From NCBI GenBank assembly GCA_937889645.1, contig CALBZE010000046.1:1-14183 (forward strand): a stretch of 14,183 nt of DNA, in the 5' to 3' direction. Below the pieces are notes generated by a model, which did no database searches, had not been told where the DNA came from, and was given only the letters and a program-made list of their open reading frames with translations. Below are positions 1 to 6,704 of the stretch, piece by piece (the first letter of the stretch is position 1; each line of letters starts with the position of its first letter). This stretch comes from an uncultured bacterium (lineage in GTDB: Bacteria; Gemmatimonadota; Gemmatimonadetes; Longimicrobiales; RSA9). The translations under genes were made by a program, and so were the position numbers.

Positions 1-27
1 GCCCCCGATCTCGTCGGGATCGGGGGC
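1..27 (-). terminator. Hairpin at window edge, probable intrinsic terminator
   Basis: A perfect 10-bp inverted repeat (GCCCCCGATC at 1-10 against GATCGGGGGC at 18-27) encloses a 7-nt loop. It lies just past the stop codon of the small minus-strand gene at 50-181, where a terminator would be expected. The T-run that would confirm it would fall outside the window, so the call rests on the stem and its position alone. Confidence 0.5.
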
Positions 28-49
28 GCCGCCTCTATCGCTCCGGGCC

Positions 50-181
50 TCAGGTGAAGAGCCGGCCCGGCGTGCGGCCCGTCCTCTTCGCCCGCTCGGC
101 CGCCGCCACCTGCCGCGGCGTCGGCTCGAGCATGGCCAGGATCGCGAAGCCCAGGAACGTCACCACAATCGCCGTCGTCAT
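50..181 (-). CDS. Small single-span membrane protein, 43 aa, unknown function
   Basis: This 43-residue peptide starts at an ATG (179-181) with GGAGAA placed about 6 nt upstream, a plausible SD. Residues 3-18 (TAIVVTFLGFAILAML) form one hydrophobic segment that could span the membrane. A short basic tail follows (several Arg and Lys among residues 23-40). A longer reading of the same frame to 244 adds a Gly/Arg-rich stretch with no SD, so the shorter start is preferred. The gene is codirectional with the hypothetical gene at 278-784 and is followed by a hairpin. I do not recognise a family. The SD, the hydrophobic span and the terminator-like hairpin argue that it is real, but peptides this short are hard to prove. 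Confidence 0.5.
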   Translation of the reverse strand: MTTAIVVTFLGFAILAMLEPTPRQVAAAERAKRTGRTPGRLFT

Positions 182-277
182 CGTTCGGTTCTCCACTCGA
201 AGTCCGTTGGATCTATTCCCAAAACCCCGACCTCCCCACCGCACGGCGCACCATACGGACGAACCCTAGCGCCGGTT

Positions 278-784
278 TCACTCGTACTCCGCCTCCCCCA
301 CGTCCGGCTCGCGCGCGAAGGCGATCAGCGCTTCCTCGGGCGATCCGCGCGTCTCCAGGAGGTGCCGCAGGCGACGGAAGCTGGTCCGCAGCATCCGCTC
401 CCGGCTCGCCTCCTCCTCGGGCTCGGGCGGCATCTCCAACCAGCTCGGGAAGCCCCGGACCGTGTACGTCGCCTCCGGCGTCTCGCCCATGTCCCGCACC
501 GCCACGCCGCACCGCACCAGCTCGAACGCGAACGCCGGCTCGATCCCCTCCTCCCTCGCGATATCGTAGACCTCCGCCGCCAGCTCGGGGTCCAGCCCGT
601 CCTTTTCCACGGCCCGCTCGATCAGCTCGCTCCGGCGCCCGTGCCGCGCCGCCTCGTCCTCGGCCACGTGCGCCCGTCGGATCAGGCATTCGACGCCCTC
701 CGCCGCGCCGCCATCCGCGGCCCACTCACGGTACCGCTCCAATGCGCTCAGCGCCGCGTCGACTCTGGACTCCCGCTCGGCCAT
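278..784 (-). CDS. Hypothetical acidic helical protein, 168 aa
   Basis: The ATG at 782-784 is preceded by GGAGGT at about 5 nt, a strong SD. This is why I reject the longer reading to 934, which would run through the upstream hairpin. The protein is rich in Glu, Arg and Ala and appears mostly alpha-helical, with no signal peptide or membrane segment, so it is probably cytoplasmic. Residues 55-100 (around ERAVEKDGLDPELAAEVYDIA and FELVRCGVAVRDMGE) look like a compact helical unit. A Trp/Pro segment follows near 110-122 (GFPSWLEMPPEP), then a charged helix. I do not recognise the family and assign no function. It lies downstream of ispG on the same strand, but the hairpin at 801-839 separates them, so co-transcription is uncertain. 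Confidence 0.8.
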   Translation of the reverse strand: MAERESRVDAALSALERYREWAADGGAAEGVECLIRRAHVAEDEAARHGRRSELIERAVEKDGLDPELAAEVYDIAREEGIEPAFAFELVRCGVAVRDMGETPEATYTVRGFPSWLEMPPEPEEEASRERMLRTSFRRLRHLLETRGSPEEALIAFAREPDVGEAEYE

Positions 785-800
785 GCCCACCTCCGGAAAC

Positions 801-839
801 GAAGGCGCGCCCGACCTCCGATCGGTCGGGCGCGCCTTC
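801..839 (-). terminator. Strong intrinsic terminator-like hairpin after ispG
   Basis: A perfect 15-bp inverted repeat (801-815 against 825-839, GAAGGCGCGCCCGAC and its complement) surrounds a 9-nt loop; an extra C-G pair may shorten the loop to 7. Read on the minus strand, the stem is followed by CGTTTCC, a short T-run. It lies downstream of ispG and would end its transcript. It also ends only about 5 nt before the SD of the next gene, so it could instead, or additionally, act as a leader hairpin for that gene. Confidence 0.75.
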
Positions 840-976
840 ACCCTGTGGATCCCCAAATGTCCGGAAGCGTCATGCGCAATCGGCGTTCCGGGCGCCGCGA
901 CACGCGGCGCGCGCGGTGTCCGTCTCGACGCCACGCCGTGACCGCCCCCGCGACCGGTGCACGGCCCGACCCGCGC

Positions 977-2215
977 TCACTCCGCCGCGGCCCCCGCCAT
1001 CTGTCCGGCCCCGTAGCGCGAATCCACGTACTCGTCCAGGATCTTCAAGAAATCGGCGACGAGCGTGTCGCCGCGCAGCGTCGTGTACAGCTCTCCGTCC
1101 ACGTAGACCGGCGCCTTCGGCTCCTCGAACGTGCCCGGGAGCGAGATCCCGATGTTCGCATGCTTCGATTCGCCCGGCCCGTTCACGACGCACCCCATCA
1201 CGGCGACCTTCATCTCCTCGACTCCGGGGTAGCGCTCGCGCCACTCCGGCATCTTCTCCCGGATGTACCCCTGGATGTCCTCCGCCATCCGCTGGAAGAA
1301 GGTGCTCGTCGTCCGGCCGCAACCAGGGCACGACGTCACCTGCGGCTGGAAGCTCCGGAGCTCCAGCGACTGCAGGATCTGCTGCGCGACCTGCACCTCC
1401 TCCGTCCGGTCGCCGCCCGGCCGCGGCGTGAGCGACACCCGGATCGTGTCGCCGATCCCTTCCTGCAGCAGGATCGACAGCCCCGCCGTCGTCGCCACGA
1501 TCCCCTTCATCCCCATCCCCGCCTCGGTGAGCCCCAGGTGGAGCGGGTAGTCGCAGCGCGACGCGAGCATCCGGTAAACCGTCACCAGGTCCTGGACGCC
1601 CGACACCTTCGCCGACAGGACGATGCGGTCGTGCGGCAGCCCGGTCTCCTCCGCCAGCGCGGCCGAGCGGAGCGCGCTCTCCACCATCGCCTCCATCATG
1701 ACCGACTTGGCGTCGAGCGGCTGCGGCCGCTTCGCGTTCTCGTCCATCAGCTCGGTCAGGAGACGCTGGTCCAGCGAGCCCCAGTTCACCCCGATCCGGA
1801 CCGGCTTCCCGTTGTCGATCGCGACCCGGATGATCGTGCGGAAGTTCTCGTCGCGGTGCTTCGCGCCGACGTTGCCCGGATTGATCCGGTACTTGTCCAG
1901 CGCCCGCGCCGTCTCCGGGTACCGCGTCAGCAGCAGGTGCCCGTTGTAGTGGAAGTCGCCGACGATGGGCGTATCTACGCCCCGGTCCCGCAGCCGCCGC
2001 ACCATCTCCGGGACCGCCTGCGCCGCCTCCTCGTTGTTGACCGTGACCCGGACCAGCTCGCTCCCCGCCGCCGCCAGCGCCTCGACCTGCGCCGCCGTCG
2101 CCGCCACGTCCGCCGTGTCCGTGTTCGTCATCGACTGCACGACGACCGGGTGCGCGCTCCCGATCGGAACGCCGCCCACCACGACCGTCGTCGTCTGCCT
2201 CCGCCGTACCGCCAT
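977..2215 (-). CDS. ispG: 4-hydroxy-3-methylbut-2-en-1-yl diphosphate synthase (IspG/GcpE)
   Basis: IspG is the [4Fe-4S] enzyme of the non-mevalonate (MEP) isoprenoid pathway. It reductively opens methylerythritol cyclodiphosphate to HMBPP in the cytoplasm, using ferredoxin or flavodoxin electrons. The protein is 412 aa, the usual length for the compact bacterial form. The N-terminal TIM barrel is recognisable from VVVQSMTNTDT near the start, FHYNGHLLL and YRINPGN. The C-terminal cluster domain has CPGCGR (Cys296 and Cys299) and GCVVNGPGE (Cys342 and Glu349), the known three-Cys-one-Glu ligand set. I chose the ATG at 2213-2215, with GGGAG about 4 nt upstream. An in-frame ATG five codons earlier (2230) has GGAG only 2 nt away and is less likely. 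No other MEP pathway gene is adjacent. The hairpin at 801-839 follows it. Confidence 0.96.
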   Translation of the reverse strand: MAVRRRQTTTVVVGGVPIGSAHPVVVQSMTNTDTADVAATAAQVEALAAAGSELVRVTVNNEEAAQAVPEMVRRLRDRGVDTPIVGDFHYNGHLLLTRYPETARALDKYRINPGNVGAKHRDENFRTIIRVAIDNGKPVRIGVNWGSLDQRLLTELMDENAKRPQPLDAKSVMMEAMVESALRSAALAEETGLPHDRIVLSAKVSGVQDLVTVYRMLASRCDYPLHLGLTEAGMGMKGIVATTAGLSILLQEGIGDTIRVSLTPRPGGDRTEEVQVAQQILQSLELRSFQPQVTSCPGCGRTTSTFFQRMAEDIQGYIREKMPEWRERYPGVEEMKVAVMGCVVNGPGESKHANIGISLPGTFEEPKAPVYVDGELYTTLRGDTLVADFLKILDEYVDSRYGAGQMAGAAAE

Positions 2216-2341
2216 TCCGCTCCCTTTCATGTCTCCAGCCCGCGGCCCGGCCCGCCCGGCCGACCGCGTCGACTAGATCCTACCCCCGAACCGGCGCCCC
2301 GTGCGAGAGCGCCCGTGCGCCTCCATCGCCTCCCCTGCCCC

Positions 2342-3409
2342 TCACCGCACCGGGAAGTCCGGCCACTCCGTGATCGGCGTCGTCGACTCGACCACGTGCA
2401 TCCCCGCGTCCTGGAAGCGACGCAGCGCATCCTCGGCCTCGGGGGTGAAGTCGAAGACGAACTCCCCCTCCCGCTCCGGGTCCGGCACCGTGACCGACGA
2501 CATGCAGTCGCGGAGGATGTAGACCTTGTTCGCCAGCGACTCCGTCGTGTGCTCCAGCAGGTCCGCGATCGTGCTGCGCACGCAGTGGCTCGCCGCCTGG
2601 CCCGCGATGATGACCGCGTCCGACTCCGCCAGGATCCGCAGGAAGTCCTCGTTCCGCGAGCCCAGCGGCCGCCCGTCGACGTCGGTCATGACCTCCGGCG
2701 CGATCACGCTGTAGTACTCCGTGAGCGGCGTCGCACCCTTCACCTCGATGTGGTTCTCGGCGACGCGCGCGAACGCGTGGAACATTCGCGCCTCGTGGAT
2801 CACGCCGACGAGGGCGTGGCCGTCGCTCCCCAGGATCACGTGCGGCGGCCACAGGTACAGCCGGTAGCGCCCCTTCTTCGCCAGCTCTTCGCAGTAGTAC
2901 TCGCACTGCCGCACGAGCCAGTCGTAGTCGCCGCCCGCGAGCCATTTCGCCATCGCCGGGTTCGGCCGCAGCGCGCCGCTCCGGATGTCCTCCGCCGTCA
3001 CCTCCCGGTGCGCCGACGGCGGCTGCCCCCGGTCGTCCACCCAGAACGACGGGAAGAAGATCTGATAGGGGAAGTGCGTGTCCATCGTGCAGGTGATCTC
3101 CGAGATCACCCCGAGGTTGCGATAGATGAACCGCGCCGTCCGATCGCTGTCGTCGATCGCGCCGCGGCCGCTCCGCCCCCCCACGAACAACGTCCCCTGC
3201 GGCAGGCAGAAGTCCTTCTGGAGGTCGATCAGGACCAGGTGGACCCGCGCCTCGTCCTGCGCCGAAGGCCGCAACCCGAACCGCTTCCGCCACTCCACCG
3301 CCGCGTCGAAGACCGCCTGCTGGTCGGGCACGTAGTTCCAGTCCGCAGCTCGCTTCGGATCGTAGAAGTCCGGGGTCGGCAGCTCCCCGGCCCAGCCCTT
3401 TCCCGCCAT
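2342..3409 (-). CDS. Nicotinamidase/isochorismatase-like cysteine hydrolase, enlarged
   Basis: The full set of nicotinamidase-type active-site residues is visible. These are the catalytic Asp62 in LIDLQKDF, Lys224 in VKGATP, and the nucleophile Cys276 in GQAASHCVRST. Candidate metal ligands are Asp110 and His112 (TMDTHFP) and His190 in WPPHVILG. This supports amide hydrolysis, perhaps nicotinamide to nicotinate, though substrates vary widely in the family. At 355 aa it is much longer than the usual 180-220. It has about 55 extra N-terminal residues, and roughly 75 residues between the DxH metal site and the WPPH motif. The ATG at 3407-3409 has GGAGGA about 6 nt upstream; an ATG eight codons earlier lacks this. 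There is no signal peptide. It is upstream of ispG on the same strand with a 126-bp gap, so shared transcription is possible. The exact substrate is unknown. Confidence 0.85.
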   Translation of the reverse strand: MAGKGWAGELPTPDFYDPKRAADWNYVPDQQAVFDAAVEWRKRFGLRPSAQDEARVHLVLIDLQKDFCLPQGTLFVGGRSGRGAIDDSDRTARFIYRNLGVISEITCTMDTHFPYQIFFPSFWVDDRGQPPSAHREVTAEDIRSGALRPNPAMAKWLAGGDYDWLVRQCEYYCEELAKKGRYRLYLWPPHVILGSDGHALVGVIHEARMFHAFARVAENHIEVKGATPLTEYYSVIAPEVMTDVDGRPLGSRNEDFLRILAESDAVIIAGQAASHCVRSTIADLLEHTTESLANKVYILRDCMSSVTVPDPEREGEFVFDFTPEAEDALRRFQDAGMHVVESTTPITEWPDFPVR

Positions 3410-3480
3410 GGTCGCTCCTCCGGTCTGCGCCATCCTCGGTCGGCGCGCCGCCCGTCGCCGCGCCGTCGCCGGCCGCCCCC

Positions 3481-3509
3481 ATCCTCTGCGATCGGTCCGC
3501 CGGAGTCAA
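3481..3509 (-). promoter_or_regulatory. Candidate promoter for the cysteine hydrolase gene
   Basis: On the minus strand, TTGACT (3504-3509) matches the -35 consensus at five of six positions. It is followed after exactly 17 bp by GAGGAT (3481-3486), which keeps the important second, fifth and sixth -10 bases. Transcription would begin near 3474 and leave a leader of about 65 nt before the start codon. The -10 match is only moderate. Confidence 0.4.
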
Positions 3510-3553
3510 GATGCGATGGCGACGGGGTCCGGGCGGGGGCGGCGCGACGCGTG

Positions 3554-3607
3554 CCCGGACAGCCCGGACAGCCCGGACAGCCCGGACAGCCCGGACAGCC
3601 CGGACAG
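3554..3607. repeat. Six perfect tandem copies of a 9-bp unit
   Basis: CCCGGACAG is repeated six times without mismatch. On the minus strand this reads as six GGG tracts separated by 6-nt loops (GGGCTGTCC repeated), which fits the loose G3-N1-7 pattern for a G-quadruplex. It lies between the diverging hydrolase and bcp genes, about 45 bp upstream of the hydrolase -35 element. No credible protein covers it. Confidence 0.9.
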
Positions 3608-3610
3608 CGC

Positions 3611-3666
3611 CGGGCAGCGGCGGGCAGCGGCGGACGCCCCGGACGCCCCGGACGCCCCGGACGGCC
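3611..3666. repeat. Second tandem block: two 10-mers then four 9-mers
   Basis: Directly after the first block, CGGGCAGCGG occurs twice (3611-3630). CGGACGCCC then occurs three times exactly and once with a single change (3631-3666). Both units resemble the preceding CCCGGACAG unit, which suggests stepwise expansion and drift from one ancestral GC-rich 9-mer. It is part of the same 420-bp divergent intergenic region. Confidence 0.8.
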
Positions 3667-3760
3667 CGGTAACCCCAGGCAGCGGCGGACGGCCCGGACG
3701 GCGCCGACGGTCCTAGCGCCCGAGCTCCCGAGCCCCCGGGTGCGGCGGCGCGGCGCGGGC

Positions 3761-3789
3761 TGGTTCGCGCTCCCACCCACCCGTACATT
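3761..3789 (+). promoter_or_regulatory. Weak candidate promoter for bcp
   Basis: TACATT (3784-3789) is a fair -10 element, 41 bp before the bcp start codon. Seventeen bp upstream is TGGTTC (3761-3766), a poor -35 match. The position is right for a promoter, but only the -10 is persuasive. Confidence 0.3.
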
Positions 3790-3829
3790 GGGGCGCGTTC
3801 ATCCCGGACACCCGACCACGGAGGCAGTC

Positions 3830-4285
3830 ATGCTCAAGGAAGGCGATCTCGCGCCCGATTTCACGCTCCAGGCGGACGACGGCTCGGAGGTCACCCTGTC
3901 GAAGCTGCGCGGCCGCAAGGTCGTCATCTACTTCTACCCGAAGGACGACACCCCCGGCTGCACCGTTCAGGCGTGCGACTTGCGCGACCGCTGGGCCGAT
4001 TTCGAGGCCACCGGCGCCCTCATTTACGGCATCAGCCCCGACCCGGTCGATTCCCACGTCGAGTTCCGCGACAAGTACCAGCTCCCCTTCCGCCTCCTCG
4101 CCGACGTCGACCATCAGGTCGCCGAGGCCTACGGCGTCTGGAAGGAAAAGACGTTCATGGGCAAGAAGTACATGGGCAACGAACGCACGACGTTCGTCGT
4201 GGGCGAGGATGGGCGGATCGTGAAGATCTTCCCCAACGTGAAGCCCGAGGAGCACGCCGAGGCGGTTGTCGAAGTGCTGCGGTGA
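3830..4285 (+). CDS. bcp: Thioredoxin-dependent thiol peroxidase (peroxiredoxin, BCP family)
   Basis: This enzyme reduces hydrogen peroxide and organic hydroperoxides in the cytoplasm, using thioredoxin as reductant. The 151-aa length is normal for the family. The signature TPGCTVQACDL carries the peroxidatic Cys44 and, five residues on, the resolving Cys49, the arrangement of atypical two-Cys BCP proteins. The start has the usual GDLAPDFTL, and active-site Arg119 is in NERTTFVVG. The ATG at 3830 is preceded by GGAGG with a 5-nt spacer, so the start is secure. An open frame continues far upstream of it in phase, but this is an antisense artefact. The gene stands alone on the plus strand, divergent from the cysteine hydrolase and convergent with the epimerase. 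Confidence 0.96.
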   Translation: MLKEGDLAPDFTLQADDGSEVTLSKLRGRKVVIYFYPKDDTPGCTVQACDLRDRWADFEATGALIYGISPDPVDSHVEFRDKYQLPFRLLADVDHQVAEAYGVWKEKTFMGKKYMGNERTTFVVGEDGRIVKIFPNVKPEEHAEAVVEVLR

Positions 4286-4854
4286 CGGGCGCGGGGTGCG
4301 CACGAGGGCCGCGAGTGGCTGGCGACCGGCGGCCGGCGGGATCCGGGCGCGCGGCCACTTCGCCGCGTGGGCGCGGCTGCACCCAAGTGCACAACCGAGG
4401 CTGAACGGATGTTTCGCGTGCGATTGGGCACACCCGGGCGGTGGCCGCCGAGGGATCCGGGGGGCAGCTGGCGCAGCTTGGTGCGTCCCCAGCACCGCTC
4501 GAGCGGTCACACGGGGTTGCGATCGCGTGCTTTCGGCGTGCAGGAGACGGCAGCACCAACAATTCCTGCAGACAGAGCGCGATGACGCGGTTGGTGCGGT
4601 TGCTGGTCCTCGCAACGGCGTGCACGCCCACGCGCCGGTAAGCCCCCGCCCGATCCCACCCACACCCCAGCCCCGACCCAAAGCCCCATGACCCGAGGGG
4701 GGCGGGCGCAGTTGCCCGCGCCCGCCGGAGCCGCCGAGCGCCCGGGCCCGGCAACCAGCAGCCCCGCCGGAAGCGCCCCGGACGCCCGGCCGCGCCCAGG
4801 ACGCCCGCCCGCGCCCCGGTCGTCAGACCGATATGGCGAGCCCCGCGCCTCGGG
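4286..4854. other. 569-bp convergent intergenic region, no gene seen, inverted repeats
   Basis: This gap lies between the 3' ends of bcp and the epimerase. Open frames cross it on both strands, but none has an SD or a recognisable protein. It does hold inverted repeats: GCACCAAC/GTTGGTGC (4553-4560 with 4590-4597), TGCAGGA/TCCTGCA (4539-4545 with 4564-4570), GGTGC/GCACC (4480-4484 with 4492-4496), a small CGCG-ATGA-CGCG hairpin directly before 4590, and the 12-bp palindrome CCGCTCGAGCGG (4495-4506). The first two interleave and cannot form together as a simple fold. A structured small RNA or a decayed mobile sequence is possible; neither is shown. Confidence 0.5.
4701..4726. repeat. 9-bp GC-rich hairpin
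   Basis: GGCGGGCGC (4701-4709) and GCGCCCGCC (4718-4726) form a perfect stem around an 8-nt loop. It lies downstream of both converging genes (bcp and the epimerase) and could help end either transcript, but no T-run follows on either strand. Confidence 0.4.
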
Positions 4855-5925
4855 TCACGGAGTCGCCCGAAGACCCACCCCCAACCCCGCCCCCTCATTG
4901 AACCTCAACCGCCCGTCCGGCTCCAGGCCCGGCCCCGTGAACGGATCCTCCGCCAACAGCGCCGCCCCGTCCAGATCCGCCACGTCCGCGAGCGGCGCCA
5001 GCTGGATCGCCGCGGCAATCCCCAGCGTCGTCTCGACCATGCACCCCAGCATCACCCGAAGCCCGTGCGCCCGCGCGACGTGGACCATGCGCACCGCCTC
5101 CCGCAGCGACCCGCATTTCGCCAGCTTGATGTTGATCCCGTCGACCGCGCCCGCGAGCCGCGGAATGTCATCGGCCGTCCGGCACGACTCGTCCGCGAAC
5201 ACCGGAATGCGCGTGCGGTCGCGGATACGCCGCAGACCGTCGATGTCCCTCGCGGGCACGGGTTGCTCCAGCAGCTCCACGCCGTACTCCTCGAGGAGCG
5301 GCAGCCGCGCGATCGCTTCCTTTACGCTCCATGCCGTGTTCGCGTCGACGCGCACGACCGCGTCCGGCCGCTCCTCTCGGATCAGTCGCAGCACGTCCTC
5401 GTCCCGCGCGGTCCCGACCTTCACCTTGAGGATCGGATAGCCGGCCGAATCGCGGAGCCGGTCCCGCATCCGCTCGGGCTCGTCCAGCCCCAGCGTGTAC
5501 GACGACATCGGCGCCCGCGCGGGGTCGAGCCCCAGGAGCCGCCACACAGGGACGCCGAGTCGCTTCCCCACCAGGTCGTGCAACGCTGCGGACAGCGCCG
5601 CCTTCGCCGCGGGGTTTCCGCCGAGCGACTGCGACACCGCCGCTTCGATCCGCTCTAGCGCGAACGCGTCCCCGTCTGCGGCCGCCGCGACGACCTCGCC
5701 CAGCCATGGCAGCACCGTCACCACCGTGTCCGCCGTCTCGCCGTAGTACGGCAGCGGGGCCGCCTCGCCCCAGCCCTCGACTCCGTCGTCGTCGCGAACG
5801 CGCACCCACACCGACCGCCGCGCCGGCACCGGCGCGCCCGCCGTCGGCCCGCCGTACGAACCCGCCCGCGCGATCCGGAACGCGTGCCGCGTCCGCAGCT
5901 CGATCACCTCGTACTCGATCCTCAC
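4855..5925 (-). CDS. Dipeptide epimerase (L-Ala-D/L-Glu epimerase type), enolase superfamily
   Basis: This is a 356-aa enolase-superfamily enzyme, a normal length. The catalytic and metal residues are in order: the KxK pair Lys167/Lys169 (LKVKVG), Asp194 (VDAN), Glu220 (LEQP), Asp245 (FADES) as the three metal ligands, and Lys267 (INIKLAK) as the opposing base. The DxD pair Asp317/Asp319 (ADLDG) is known in dipeptide epimerases such as YcjG and YkfB to bind the dipeptide amino group. Together with SSYTLGLDEPE this points to that group rather than to muconate lactonizing enzyme. The likely role is epimerizing L-Ala-D-Glu from peptidoglycan turnover so it can be recycled, though family members differ in dipeptide preference. 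The start is GTG at 5923-5925 with GGAGG 4 nt upstream. It is divergent from an Lrp-family regulator, and no peptidase gene is adjacent. Confidence 0.9.
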   Translation of the reverse strand: MRIEYEVIELRTRHAFRIARAGSYGGPTAGAPVPARRSVWVRVRDDDGVEGWGEAAPLPYYGETADTVVTVLPWLGEVVAAAADGDAFALERIEAAVSQSLGGNPAAKAALSAALHDLVGKRLGVPVWRLLGLDPARAPMSSYTLGLDEPERMRDRLRDSAGYPILKVKVGTARDEDVLRLIREERPDAVVRVDANTAWSVKEAIARLPLLEEYGVELLEQPVPARDIDGLRRIRDRTRIPVFADESCRTADDIPRLAGAVDGINIKLAKCGSLREAVRMVHVARAHGLRVMLGCMVETTLGIAAAIQLAPLADVADLDGAALLAEDPFTGPGLEPDGRLRFNEGAGLGVGLRATP

Positions 5926-6003
5926 GTCGCCTCCGCACTCTCATGCCCGTCCCGCCCGGCACTCGGCCGGCCCGAAACAGTCTGGGACACCCGCGACGCG
6001 GAG

Positions 6004-6060
6004 CGCAACGCCACGGCCTCGGGGGCCGCAACGCCACGCCCTCGGGGGCCGCAACGCCGC
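6004..6060. repeat. 23-bp tandem repeat, about 2.5 copies
   Basis: The core CGCAACGCC recurs at 6004, 6027 and 6050, exactly 23 bp apart. The intervening CTCGGGGGCC is present in both complete spacers. The array lies in the 287-bp divergent region between the epimerase and the Lrp-family gene, about 100 bp upstream of the Lrp promoter. A repeated regulator site is one possibility; simple GC-rich duplication is another. Confidence 0.75.
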
Positions 6061-6160
6061 GGTACCAAACCGGCGCGACGCCGTGCCACCCGTCGGCCTC
6101 CCCTCCCTGCCCCGAATCTCCCCCGTGTGGCCGCGCCCAGCGCTCACCCCCACCCCTCGC

Positions 6161-6189
6161 TTGACACCCACCCAACCCCGAAATAAACT
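6161..6189 (+). promoter_or_regulatory. Sigma-70-type promoter for the Lrp-family gene
   Basis: A perfect -35 box TTGACA (6161-6166) is followed by a 17-bp spacer and the -10 box TAAACT (6184-6189, four of six). The local AT-rich patch stands out in this GC-rich DNA. Transcription would begin near 6196, giving a very short leader that carries AAGGAGG (6202-6208) before the ATG at 6213. It is the best promoter in the window. Confidence 0.8.
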
Positions 6190-6212
6190 CGGCCCTTCCG
6201 CAAGGAGGCCGT

Positions 6213-6704
6213 ATGATCGACGATATCGACCGCCAGATCGCGAAGATCTTACAGCAGAACGCCCGGACGCCGACCGCCGAGATCGCGCGGCAGGTCGGGA
6301 TGGCCGCGTCCGCCGTGCACGAGCGGATCCGCAAGCTCGAGGAGCGAGGCGTGATCCGTGGATACGGCGCGGTCCTCGACCCCAAGTGCCTCGGCCGCGG
6401 GCTCCTCGCCTACGTCTTCGTCCGCGCCGACGAGCGGGTCGGCGCGCCGGAGACGGCCGAGCTCCTGGCCGCGATCCCGGAGGTGCAGGAGGTGCACCAC
6501 GTGGCGGGCGAGGATTGTTTCCTGGTGAAGGTTCGGGTGGCGGACACCGATGCGCTGGGGCGGCTGTTGCGGGAGCGGATGGGCGCGATCGATACGGTGC
6601 GGTCGACGCGGACGACGATCGTGCTGGAGACGGTGAAGGAGACGACGGCGCTCGACCTGGGCGCCGTGGAGGAGAGCGAGGGAGTGCATGCGGGAGGCGC
6701 CTGA
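6213..6704 (+). CDS. Lrp/AsnC family transcriptional regulator
   Basis: Proteins of this family bind DNA as dimers or octamers and sense amino acids. The N-terminal winged helix-turn-helix covers about residues 1-60 (IDDIDRQIAKILQQNAR, EIARQVGMAASAVHERIRKLEERGVI, GYGAVLDP). The ligand-binding RAM domain covers about 65-145, with the typical VHHVAGEDCFLVKVRV strand. The 163-aa length is normal with a slightly long acidic tail. AAGGAGG precedes the ATG by 4 nt, and a good promoter lies at 6161-6189. The last 17 bp overlap the start of the exporter gene, so the two are almost certainly one transcript. The arrangement matches known Lrp-type regulators that control a neighbouring amino-acid exporter and a divergent metabolic gene; the effector is unknown. 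Confidence 0.93.
   Translation: MIDDIDRQIAKILQQNARTPTAEIARQVGMAASAVHERIRKLEERGVIRGYGAVLDPKCLGRGLLAYVFVRADERVGAPETAELLAAIPEVQEVHHVAGEDCFLVKVRVADTDALGRLLRERMGAIDTVRSTRTTIVLETVKETTALDLGAVEESEGVHAGGA

Noticed and set aside
3554..3666. CRISPR-like array
   Set aside because: The units are only 9-10 bp, directly adjacent with no spacers, and there are no cas genes.
362..4285. A 1307-codon plus-strand open frame ending with the bcp protein
   Set aside because: It runs antisense through the hypothetical gene, ispG and the hydrolase, has Arg/Pro/His-rich composition typical of antisense frames in GC-rich DNA, and only its last 151 codons (bcp, with its own SD) are real.
4455..4535. tRNA-like text (GCGCAGCTTGGTGCGT resembling a D-arm, GGTTGCGATC resembling a T-loop)
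   Set aside because: No acceptor stem, no proper 5-bp T stem and no anticodon arm of the right size could be drawn.
4553..4597. Integron attC-like recombination site suggested by the GCACCAAC/GTTGGTGC arms
   Set aside because: The arms do not match the RYYYAAC and GTTRRRY core consensus, and there is no integrase or cassette array.
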